From Candidatus Hydrogenedentota bacterium (GTDB lineage: Bacteria; Hydrogenedentota; Hydrogenedentia; Hydrogenedentales; CAITNO01), in assembly GCA_007124105.1 (NCBI GenBank), contig SLFT01000385.1:1-18560 (forward strand): a stretch of DNA of 18,560 nt, given 5' to 3'. The notes below the pieces were generated by a model. It made no database searches, was not told the DNA's origin, and saw only the letters and a program-made list of their open reading frames with translations. The translations under genes were made by a program, and so were the position numbers. Positions 1-6,120 of this stretch are shown here, piece after piece (within the stretch, counting starts at the first letter, position 1; each line of letters starts with the position of its first letter).

Positions 1-93
1 ACTTGCGGCGATGAAGCGTCCTGCGCCGGCAAACAACATCGCTTGAGCCGCCTTTTCATCCATCTGGCCGCCGTAGATATCGTCCGTCCCCAT
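1..93 (-). CDS. N-terminal fragment of an unrecognised protein, running off the left edge
   Basis: An open frame on the minus strand starts at an ATG whose first base is 93 and stays open to the window edge (31 codons, beginning MGTDDIYGGQ and containing AMLFAGAGRF). An in-frame TAG lies just upstream, so the ATG is the first usable start. There is no strong Shine-Dalgarno sequence, only a G-rich stretch. The composition looks protein-like, but I recognise no family in so short a piece. It would be divergent to the toxin-antitoxin module. It could equally be a chance open frame. Confidence 0.3.
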   Translation of the reverse strand, partial: MGTDDIYGGQMDEKAAQAMLFAGAGRFIAAS

Positions 94-241
94 CCGCCCG
101 CGGGTCTATCAAGCAAGGCTCGCTTCCACGTCCCCTATTCATGTAAACTATAAAGAGGTTGTCCCGGTGAGTGCCGCTTCACCCAACCACAATCCACTTT
201 TGAGGTTTATTGACATACCATTGCGAATAGGGATGCATTCA

Positions 242-493
242 ATGCGTGGTTATTATGAAATAGAAACCGCTATTCCCGCTAGTCACCGGCTTGACATACG
301 TCTGCCGGACAGTATCCCTTCCGGCAGGGCCAGGGTGGCTGTGATTTATGATTTGCCCGACACGGAACGCGCCGCCGCCATGGGTTCTTTCCTGGCCACT
401 TTGCCTGATGACGTCCCGGATGGATTAACGCGCGAGGAAATCCAACGGCATCTCGACCGGGAGCGACAGTCGTGGGAAGGGGAGCATGACTAG
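242..493 (+). CDS. Antitoxin of a VapBC-like type II toxin-antitoxin module
   Basis: This small acidic protein lies directly upstream of, and overlaps by 8 nt, a PIN-domain toxin gene, which is the classic antitoxin-first arrangement. The N-terminal half (MRGYYEIETAIP, then RLDIRLPDSIPSGRARV) looks like the beta-rich N-terminus seen in small antitoxins. The C-terminus (LTREEIQRHLDRERQSWEG) is the charged helix that typically wraps the toxin. I chose ATG 242 because the recognisable family-like sequence begins there; an AGGGA lies about 8 nt upstream. A longer form starting at GTG 167, with AGAGG 8 nt upstream, is also possible and adds 25 residues of unremarkable sequence. Antitoxins of this kind bind their toxin and usually repress the shared promoter. 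The functional call rests mainly on context. Confidence 0.72.
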   Translation: MRGYYEIETAIPASHRLDIRLPDSIPSGRARVAVIYDLPDTERAAAMGSFLATLPDDVPDGLTREEIQRHLDRERQSWEGEHD

Positions 494-893
494 CGTTTAT
501 CTGGATAGCTGCATGATCATCGGCCTCATCGAAGGGGATGCAACACAGCGGCGGGTATTAAAAAACCGACTGCGCGACCAGTTGGTTTTTTCCAGTGAAC
601 TGACGCGCATGGAAACGCGCCTGCTGCCCATCCGCAATGACGACAAGGTGTGCTTGCGAAAGTTCGACCGATTTTTCGAACTATGTGAAATGATCCCTTT
701 GGACTGCGCGGTATTTGAACGCGCCACCATGCTGCGCGCCCGGAACGGTATTCAAACGCCTGACGCCTTGCACTTGGCGGCGGCTATCGAAGGCGGCTGT
801 CAGGAGTTCTGGACCAATGACAAACGGTTACGCGTGGTGGCCCACAATTTTTTGACCATTCTGGACTGGGATGCCTTGGGAGCGAAGCAGTAG
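486..893 (+). CDS. PIN-domain ribonuclease toxin (VapC-like)
   Basis: This 135-aa protein has the PIN fold signature: Asp7 in VYLDSC, Glu43 in RMETR, Asp93 in TPDALHLAAA and Asp112 in TNDKRL. These are the four acidic residues that bind Mg2+ or Mn2+ in VapC-type endoribonucleases. Length is normal for the family. The ATG at 486 is preceded by a strong GGAAGGGG and lies inside the end of the antitoxin gene, so the two are probably translationally coupled. VapC toxins cleave tRNA or rRNA when freed from the antitoxin; the target here cannot be told from sequence. The active site is complete, so the toxin is probably functional. Its 3' end overlaps, tail to tail, the reading frame of the truncated BNR gene on the other strand. 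Confidence 0.88.
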   Translation: MTSVYLDSCMIIGLIEGDATQRRVLKNRLRDQLVFSSELTRMETRLLPIRNDDKVCLRKFDRFFELCEMIPLDCAVFERATMLRARNGIQTPDALHLAAAIEGGCQEFWTNDKRLRVVAHNFLTILDWDALGAKQ

Positions 894-1355
894 CCCCCTT
901 TTTCTCACTTGTTGCCCTACGCAGAACCGTCGGGAAACGGGTGGCCGGAAAACGGTATGGATACGCCCGTCCCCGGGGCTGATGCCGATAACCGTGTTGC
1001 GATGCCCGTTGCGTTGTTGCGCTTCCGGCAATCCGTCAGCGAGCCGATAGGATTCGAACCGCACAATCTGTACCACATCATTAGCCAGATTCCAGCGCAT
1101 CAACGACAACGTCCGGTCCGCCGCCCAATATACGCTGTACTGGTAATTGCCAAAGCTTACGATTTTGTCCTGGTCAAAAGAAGCCCAGTTGAATGCATTC
1201 CATGCTTCTTCTTCCACGAGCGCCATGCGTTCAGGCGCAACCATAATTACTTCGTCCTCCGGATAGCTTGTCGCTGCCGCGCCCGGAACAATGACCACCA
1301 TCATCATGGAATACAATACCGTCGGGGCAATATGTTGTCTCATGCCAGGAATCAT
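828..1355 (-). pseudogene. Truncated secreted BNR-repeat-like protein
   Basis: The frame begins at an ATG (first base 1355) with a good AGAGGAG about 6 nt upstream and encodes a signal peptide ending near GAAA (residues 1-28). Residues about 50-138 (for example FNWASFDQDKIVSFGNYQYS, ADRTLSLMRWNL, GHRNTVIGISPGDGRIHTVF) resemble the first blades of BNR_4-type sialidase-like propellers, usually 400 aa or more. After about residue 138 (near position 941) the sequence loses family character and the frame runs antisense into the PIN toxin gene, stopping at 828. I see no continuation in another frame. I therefore read it as a gene that lost about two thirds of its 3' end, probably when the toxin-antitoxin module arrived or through a deletion. 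A genuinely short secreted protein is possible but less likely. The BNR_4 assignment comes from memory of family style. Confidence 0.6.
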
Positions 1356-1407
1356 TTTTCGCTCCTCTCTTTGCGCAGCGGCTGATACGCTGTGCGTGCG
1401 ACTCTGG

Positions 1408-1427
1408 ATTCCCGCTTTCGCGGGAAT
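1408..1427. repeat. Short palindromic repeat, copy 1
   Basis: ATTCCCGC, then the loop TTTC, then GCGGGAAT form a perfect 8-bp stem. It lies between the downstream end of the PEPCK-fold gene and the start of the BNR fragment. The same 20-bp core, with two compensatory changes and the same loop, recurs at 5316-5335. Short TTCCCG...CGGGAA palindromes like this are known from many bacterial genomes as REP-type intergenic repeats. It could act as a transcript-end hairpin for the PEPCK-fold gene, but no T-run follows on either strand. Confidence 0.75.
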
Positions 1428-1484
1428 GACGGTTGCTTGGGGCGTACTTCAAATTTCTATGCTTGCTGGACAGTTACGCGTAAT

Positions 1485-3401
1485 TTATGATTGCACACGT
1501 GTAACGTAAGACGTGGCAATCAGCCCCTGGTAGTCGTTTACCTGACCGCCATCAAGGCAACATTCGATGATGGTTTTGCCCAGCGGATGCAAATCATCCA
1601 CCATAAATTGTTTGATGTGTTCATGGAAAAAGTTCGTCAGGATTTCCGCGCCTTCATCATAGGCAGCGTCTCCCACCTCGGGTTGCGTATTGACTTGCAG
1701 AAACCAGTTGGACACCGCATTTCCTTCAAGGGTCAAGTGCTGCAGCGCGTGCCCCAGCAATGGGCAACGGGCCGGTCGAATTTGGTCGGGCTTAAATTTG
1801 GCCACACCGCGCCGGGCCAGGTATTCCCGGGTCAGCCATTGGGGCATAAATCCGGTTTCCCATGCGCCGACATACTGATTCGGGCACAGGATATGCACTA
1901 CCTTGGGGGTGGCAACGATTTGGTCCAGCAAGAGATTGGCGTGCTGAACCTTGAGCCCTGGCGCAAAAGGCCAATAAGAGCCCACGCCTTCACTGGTCAT
2001 GCCGGTAGTGTCAACGATACTGGGGTTGTCATAGCCGCGCGGCGCGACAAGACGCCACAGCCAGGATAGGGCCGGCGGCAGCAGATGAAAAATGCCTATT
2101 ATGCCGTAAGAAGGTTTTTCGTCCGTGCAGGGCGGCGTTCGTACGCCCATGCTTCGGATATCCACCGATACAGCATCGTCAATCACATCGGGCATGACGT
2201 GACGCGGTAGAATAACCCGCGGATTCGGACAGGGCTGGCCGGGTTCGTCCTCGATGTGTTCCCAGATGAGCGCCCGGCTGTTTGGCACAGCGTCAATATT
2301 CAAAAACAACAAGGGCTCCGGTGGTTGCGCGGTCAGCGACTCCAAGAGCGGGTCGGTACCGTACTCGGTAATGTGATTCACGCGCAGAAACCACGCGTTT
2401 TCCGCATCCACGACGGCCAGTTTGCCATTGCCCTTTTGTAGCGTGGGGTGACAGAGCGCCATGTCGTCTGTGACGGGACTTAACGCGCAACCCCGGGGAA
2501 TTTCAACGTAACGTTTCTCGCCGGTCACAATGTTGCGCCCCATAAGCAGGCGTCCGTCAGGCTTTCGGTGGGCCATCTCAAGCATTTCACTCTTGCCGCC
2601 GCCGCTGGCGCCTTCGTGCATAATGGTCAGCACATTGTCGTAGGGGGTAATCACCTGTACTGTAGAACAATGGGCAGTCACCCAGCCTTCGCGTTCGCCC
2701 AGACCAATCAGGCTCCCGTAAACGCCTTTTTTGGCACTGGGGCCGGGATATAGATTGTACGCAAATATCTCGTGCAGTGTTTCACCGCGGGTATGCACCA
2801 CCACCTGCTTGCCGTCAAAGTCGGTGTGCCGAAAAGGCGGCGCAATATAAATTGCCAGTTTGGGACTGAATTTCGGCGGTACGTCTTTCGGCGACACAAT
2901 GCCCTGCAACATGGCCAGGCCTAATGCGAAGAAACCAGCGTTGGCCGGGGCAATCGCAATAGCGTCTATGCCCATCTTGGGCCTGCCCGCAACAAAGGCA
3001 AATACTGCAAGCTCCTGTTCCTTCAACCAGTCCATCGTCCGTTCGCGCATCGGCGCAAAGGGTTTGCCGAAGCGATCCTCAAAGGTACGTTTGTCGGTGG
3101 GCAGTGTATCGCCCATCAACATACATTCCGGGTCGCGTCGTCGCATGTACGGTTCCAGATAGTTTGCGCAAATGCCGTTGCGTACTCGGGATACCATCGC
3201 TTCGATCACCTTGCCTTTACCGGGGATGTCATAACTTACCTCGAAAGAATCGCTGTCCGGTCCGCCACAGGCAAGGTTGACCAGTTCCTCTTTGGTGGTA
3301 GCCACGATGACTTTTGGCGCGGCGTCCAGCAAGGTTGTCACTTCTTCCGGTAGGCGCAGCTGTTGAAGGAACTGACGACTGTCTTGTGCTCTCTTTTTCA
3401 T
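1485..3401 (-). CDS. PEPCK-fold P-loop protein, probably DUF4914 family
   Basis: This is a 638-aa cytosolic protein without signal peptide or membrane segments. Several blocks line up in order with phosphoenolpyruvate carboxykinase. KKG at 224-226 and HCS at 244-246 are followed by the P-loop GASGGGKS (264-271), an acidic TDD (311-313), VVDAENAWF (330-338) and IIGIFHLLPPALSW (434-447). The last block corresponds to the PEPCK GVLPP region. The P-loop differs from ATP-type (GLSGTGKTT) and GTP-type (ACGKTN) enzymes, so this is not an ordinary PckA or PckG. The overall sequence matches what I remember of DUF4914, a PEPCK-related family of about 630 aa with no assigned reaction. A nucleotide-binding kinase or carboxykinase-like role is inferred. 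The ATG has a modest AAGGTG 8 nt upstream and a good promoter about 75 bp further up. It stands alone, not in an obvious operon. Confidence 0.72.
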   Translation of the reverse strand: MKKRAQDSRQFLQQLRLPEEVTTLLDAAPKVIVATTKEELVNLACGGPDSDSFEVSYDIPGKGKVIEAMVSRVRNGICANYLEPYMRRRDPECMLMGDTLPTDKRTFEDRFGKPFAPMRERTMDWLKEQELAVFAFVAGRPKMGIDAIAIAPANAGFFALGLAMLQGIVSPKDVPPKFSPKLAIYIAPPFRHTDFDGKQVVVHTRGETLHEIFAYNLYPGPSAKKGVYGSLIGLGEREGWVTAHCSTVQVITPYDNVLTIMHEGASGGGKSEMLEMAHRKPDGRLLMGRNIVTGEKRYVEIPRGCALSPVTDDMALCHPTLQKGNGKLAVVDAENAWFLRVNHITEYGTDPLLESLTAQPPEPLLFLNIDAVPNSRALIWEHIEDEPGQPCPNPRVILPRHVMPDVIDDAVSVDIRSMGVRTPPCTDEKPSYGIIGIFHLLPPALSWLWRLVAPRGYDNPSIVDTTGMTSEGVGSYWPFAPGLKVQHANLLLDQIVATPKVVHILCPNQYVGAWETGFMPQWLTREYLARRGVAKFKPDQIRPARCPLLGHALQHLTLEGNAVSNWFLQVNTQPEVGDAAYDEGAEILTNFFHEHIKQFMVDDLHPLGKTIIECCLDGGQVNDYQGLIATSYVTRVQS

Positions 3402-3476
3402 TGGTACGACACCTTGTTGTTAAGCGACTGGGTGATATTGCGTTAGAGTGGTTTACTCTGGCGTATTGCAGGGATT

Positions 3477-3505
3477 TGTATACAACAACGGAACACCGCT
3501 TGCAA
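3477..3505 (-). promoter_or_regulatory. Sigma70-like promoter for the PEPCK-fold gene
   Basis: Reading the minus strand, TTGCAA (3505-3500) and TATACA (3482-3477) are separated by exactly 17 bp. Predicted transcription start is near 3470, giving a leader of about 70 nt before the ATG at 3401. No other candidate of this quality lies in the 250-bp intergenic space. Confidence 0.5.
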
Positions 3506-3594
3506 CACCGCGCAAAGTGTACCACAATATCCGCAAAAAAATTAATGAATCTCACGCCACAGCCGTGGGGCGGCATTCATCGGCGGGCGTCTTG

Positions 3595-3616
3595 CTTGCG
3601 CCAGATTTGGCGTAAG
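3595..3616. other. Intergenic hairpin between the lipoprotein and the PEPCK-fold gene
   Basis: CTTGCGCCA, the loop GATT and TGGCGTAAG make a 9-bp stem with one G-T pair. It lies about 40 bp downstream of the lipoprotein gene stop (both genes on the minus strand). There is no T-run after it on the minus strand, so it is not a standard intrinsic terminator. It may protect or end the lipoprotein mRNA. Confidence 0.3.
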
Positions 3617-3654
3617 ATTCGCAGGCGCAATAGAAATCTGGTGAAATATCCGGG

Positions 3655-4506
3655 CTAGAATTCGGGTTCAGCGGGAAACAGCGCGTCTCGCAAGGCCATG
3701 AGCTCTTCACAGGCGTCAATGTCGTCGGAAATAGGGATGAGTATGATGGGATTCAGGCCGGGATCATCCCACTGTTGAGGATTGTTCGGCGCGTCCAAAA
3801 TAGACAACGAGGCGCCTATCACCAGCTGCTCCGAATCGTCAACTACGGTTCCCTGTAAACTGCCGTCCGAGTACAGGGTCAGGTAGTTTTGAAAAATCTC
3901 GCGACGCGCAATATAGATTTCGCCTTTAACCAAACCGAACAACTCCACGAACACGGTGACCCCTGGCTTCCCATCGTTATCAGCGTCATTAATCAAGGGG
4001 TCGTTGGGGTTCATCGAGAGCGGAACATCGGGGTCTCCGTCTATGCCAATAAGCGTGGGCGTTGCGGGACGCCACAGCTTCCATTCGCCGTCTTCTTCAT
4101 AAACATCAACCACGGCGCTCCGGGGCAGAATGGCTTGTGTGGCCTCGTCGGGGAAGGATGTGGTCATATTCTGATTGGCCTTATGCGCGGCATGGCAGAA
4201 GATGTCGTATTCGACAAGTTCTCCATGCTCGATAACCAGCTCCGTGAATCCATAAGTAATCACAAATGTGGATAGCGGCCCATTGGGCGTGTCGCCGTAG
4301 TAGGCCACTATATTGTAATTGGCGTATCGGCCCGCCATGGCCGCCATGGCTACTTCTCTGTTTGCCGGCGGTTGCCAATCGGGCTCGTTGACCGGCGTTT
4401 CGTACAACGGACTTTCGGGCCAGTCCTTCGGGCTTGAGCAGCCAACAAGAAGCAGGCAACCCACAACCGTCGTCTGAACCATCAATAGGCGTGAAAATGA
4501 ACTCAC
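3655..4506 (-). CDS. Lipoprotein of unknown function with a Ca-binding-like loop
   Basis: The start is GTG with first base 4506, because AAGGAG lies 10 nt upstream. The frame is open further upstream to 4665, but that part is arginine-rich and unlike an N-terminus. The resulting 283-aa protein has a hydrophobic signal and lipobox LLLVGC with the acylated Cys at about residue 23, then SS, so it is probably an outer-membrane or periplasmic lipoprotein. In the second half, NDADNDGKPGV resembles EF-hand or thrombospondin type 3 calcium loops. The remainder (for example GEIYIARREIFQNYLTLYSD) looks beta-rich. I do not recognise a family. It lies 124 bp downstream of tspO on the same strand and may be transcribed with it or alone. 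Confidence 0.7.
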   Translation of the reverse strand: MSSFSRLLMVQTTVVGCLLLVGCSSPKDWPESPLYETPVNEPDWQPPANREVAMAAMAGRYANYNIVAYYGDTPNGPLSTFVITYGFTELVIEHGELVEYDIFCHAAHKANQNMTTSFPDEATQAILPRSAVVDVYEEDGEWKLWRPATPTLIGIDGDPDVPLSMNPNDPLINDADNDGKPGVTVFVELFGLVKGEIYIARREIFQNYLTLYSDGSLQGTVVDDSEQLVIGASLSILDAPNNPQQWDDPGLNPIILIPISDDIDACEELMALRDALFPAEPEF

Positions 4507-4630
4507 TATCTTGTAACTCCTTGTTCGTATAGAATACAAGCGCTTCAGGTAATACCACCGGCCTACACGGCACATCCGGGCCATCATCCGAAAACGCGGC
4601 AGCAGGCCCGGGTAAGGCGTCTGGTCGCGG

Positions 4631-5113
4631 TTATCCACCGCGGTTAAGCCACCACAAGGAGGCATTCAAAAGGGTGGCGAAACTTACCCAGAGCCAATAT
4701 GGCAGCAGCAGCCACGCACCCAGACGGGACAGCGGATAAAAGGCAACCCCTGTCGCCGCGATTGCCGCCCACAATACCACGATATTGGCCAGGGCAAGGT
4801 CGGGGCGTTGCTGTCCGAAAAACAGCGGCGTCCACAAAGCGTTCAAAAATAGTTGTACGCCAAACAAGCCCAGGGGAAGCCACAGGGTTTTCGCAGTCCC
4901 GCTCCGCCAGACCAGCCAGGCGGAGACGCCCATCAGCGCATATAGAAGTGTCCATACTGGCCCAAAAACCCAGCTCGGCGGGTTGAACCAAGGCTTGGTA
5001 AGGGCGGCATACCAGTCGCCCGGCCCGGAAACGGACAGCAGCGAACTCGCCGCAGGCGCCAAAAATGACAGGAAAATGAAAAGTACCAGGAAAATACCCT
5101 GCTTCAACATCAT
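4631..5113 (-). CDS. tspO: TspO/MBR family membrane protein
   Basis: This 160-aa protein with five membrane segments has the family hallmarks: WYAALTKPWFNPPSWVFGPVW (34-54), WTLLYALMGVSAWLVW (54-69), LNALWTPLFFGQQRPDLA (90-107), and LLLPYWLWVSFATLLN (135-150), with SLWWLN at the C-terminus. TspO (tryptophan-rich sensory protein, the bacterial relative of the mitochondrial translocator/peripheral benzodiazepine receptor) binds porphyrins and affects tetrapyrrole handling and stress responses. Length is normal. Start ATG at 5113 has AAAGGGA 5 nt upstream; a second ATG follows directly. Neighbours give no tetrapyrrole context, so the physiological role here is not determined. Confidence 0.95.
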   Translation of the reverse strand: MMLKQGIFLVLFIFLSFLAPAASSLLSVSGPGDWYAALTKPWFNPPSWVFGPVWTLLYALMGVSAWLVWRSGTAKTLWLPLGLFGVQLFLNALWTPLFFGQQRPDLALANIVVLWAAIAATGVAFYPLSRLGAWLLLPYWLWVSFATLLNASLWWLNRGG

Positions 5114-5300
5114 GCGTTCCCTTTCGCCGACAAAAATACCAAGCGTATGTTGTAATGCGCATCAGCAAACACACTGTGAGTGAAACGTTCGTCCAATCAA
5201 CCCTCAATGTATTCCATGAAACACGTGTGACGGTTATCTTGTTCCCGTATCAGAAGCGGCGGCAGTTCTATTGACCAAAACCCAGAACTACGCGGTAAAA

Positions 5301-5605
5301 TCAGACAGCGCCGTGATTCCCGTTTTCACGGGAATCACGGAAGGAGGCTGGGTTAGGTTTTAGGCCGATGTATCGTGCGCGGTAGGCGATGGTGGTGGCG
5401 TTGTCTCGGGTGCGGGGGGATTCGGAGTCTGTTTTGCGTATGCGCCATTTGCTTTCGTCGGTGGGGATGCGGCCGAGAACGTATTCGCGCTGATGGCCGA
5501 TGGCGCCTGCGGGCCGCACGTTGTGGCGACCTGTCGGCGCATACTGAATATCGAGCAGGATGAGCGGCGCGGGAAAGCGCGATCAAAGCGCTTGCGCAGC
5601 GCCAT
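5301..5605 (-). pseudogene. Frameshifted small gene ending in a palindromic repeat
   Basis: From an ATG at 5605 the first frame reads MALRKRFDRAF, then degenerates into Ser/Pro/Thr-rich shadow sequence. From about 5572 the neighbouring frame continues sensibly: PAPLILLDIQYAP, GAIGHQREYVLGRIPTDESK, then TTIAYRARYIGLK. One base missing in the TTTCCC stretch at 5571-5576 would explain the break, either a true frameshift or a read error. The YRARY segment is like the end of small beta-sandwich domains, but I cannot name the family. The C-terminus translates straight through the palindrome at 5311-5340 before a TGA at 5301, so the original end was probably lost. It lies 29 bp downstream of the 86-aa gene. 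Confidence 0.4.
5311..5340. repeat. Short palindromic repeat, copy 2
   Basis: A perfect 13-bp inverted repeat (CCGTGATTCCCGT / ACGGGAATCACGG) surrounds a TTTC loop. The inner 20 bp (5316-5335) match the copy at 1408-1427 except for a C-G pair replaced by T-A, which keeps the stem intact. It lies between the broken small gene and tspO. Confidence 0.8.
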
Positions 5606-5634
5606 CGTCAAGAGTTTGCCGATTGACAAGCGAA

Positions 5635-5895
5635 CTACTCGGGCTCTTCGAGTGCGGCAAGCGTTTTTTTGACATGCTCCGGCGAACAGTAGCCCAGCCA
5701 CGGCTCAAGGTTTTCCTCGCACCAGCGGCGATACTCGGCAGTGGTATTCCAACTGCGCATGGGCGGCCCATCGTCAAAGCCCGGGCGAAAGGTGTGTATC
5801 AACCCGTGTTCGAGGCGTTCCGCACCCGTGCGCTTGTAAGCCGTTTTGAAGGCCGCATAACCCGCTTCGCGTTCTTCCGTGTCAGTTCTGGGCAT
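5635..5895 (-). CDS. Small hypothetical protein, 86 aa
   Basis: This is an acidic/aromatic soluble protein starting at ATG 5895, with AAGGA about 9 nt upstream. The C-terminal half carries WNTTAEYRRWCEENLEPWLG (residues about 49-68). This is reminiscent of a small conserved module (Y-R-x-W-x-E-E-N-L-x-x-W-L-G-Y) seen in short proteins of environmental bacteria, but I know no function for it. There is no signal peptide or membrane segment. Its start overlaps by 14 nt a tiny upstream frame (5882-6001), and a broken small gene follows 29 bp downstream, so the three look like a micro-operon or the remains of one. Confidence 0.6.
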   Translation of the reverse strand: MPRTDTEEREAGYAAFKTAYKRTGAERLEHGLIHTFRPGFDDGPPMRSWNTTAEYRRWCEENLEPWLGYCSPEHVKKTLAALEEPE

Positions 5896-6001
5896 CCTCG
5901 CGTTCCTTCTTTTTTAGCCACGCCGCGAACAACCGCGAGTCATCAATGTCGTTCAGGTCTTTCTTGCGACCTGCGGTGGCTTTGTGGTTCGGTCCAGACA
6001 A
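5882..6001 (-). CDS. Possible 39-aa micro-gene or remnant upstream of the 86-aa gene
   Basis: A short minus-strand frame ends at TGA 5884-5882, overlapping the start of the 86-aa gene. From a TTG at 6001 it reads SGPNHKATAGRKKDLNDIDD, then SRLFAAWLKKKEREDAQN. The last part looks like a genuine helical, charged C-terminus, and the overlap with the next start is typical of coupled genes. There is no Shine-Dalgarno sequence before the TTG. The frame continues open further upstream as low-complexity sequence, so it may be the tail of a decayed longer gene. Confidence 0.25.
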   Translation of the reverse strand: MSGPNHKATAGRKKDLNDIDDSRLFAAWLKKKEREDAQN

Positions 6002-6120
6002 TAATTGGCGACGCGCAGTCGAAGCGGGTGTGGAGACGCTTGTGTTTTCCCTGGGTGCCGAGGCGCACGCCCTGCCGTTTCCACAGGTTTTTTTTGACGC
6101 AGTGGATAAGTAAACCAGCG

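Noticed and set aside
210..238. TTGACA at 210-215 as promoter of the short antitoxin form
   Set aside because: The hexamer 17 bp downstream (ATGCAT) is a poor -10, and the transcript would begin at or after the ATG.
1050..1060. GGATTCGAACC, resembling the T-arm of a tRNA on the minus strand
   Set aside because: There is no acceptor stem, anticodon arm or D-arm around it, and it lies inside the coding frame of the BNR-like fragment (residues VRFESYR).
3595..3616. Intrinsic terminator for the lipoprotein gene
   Set aside because: The stem is fair, but no run of T follows on the minus strand. I kept it only as a hairpin.
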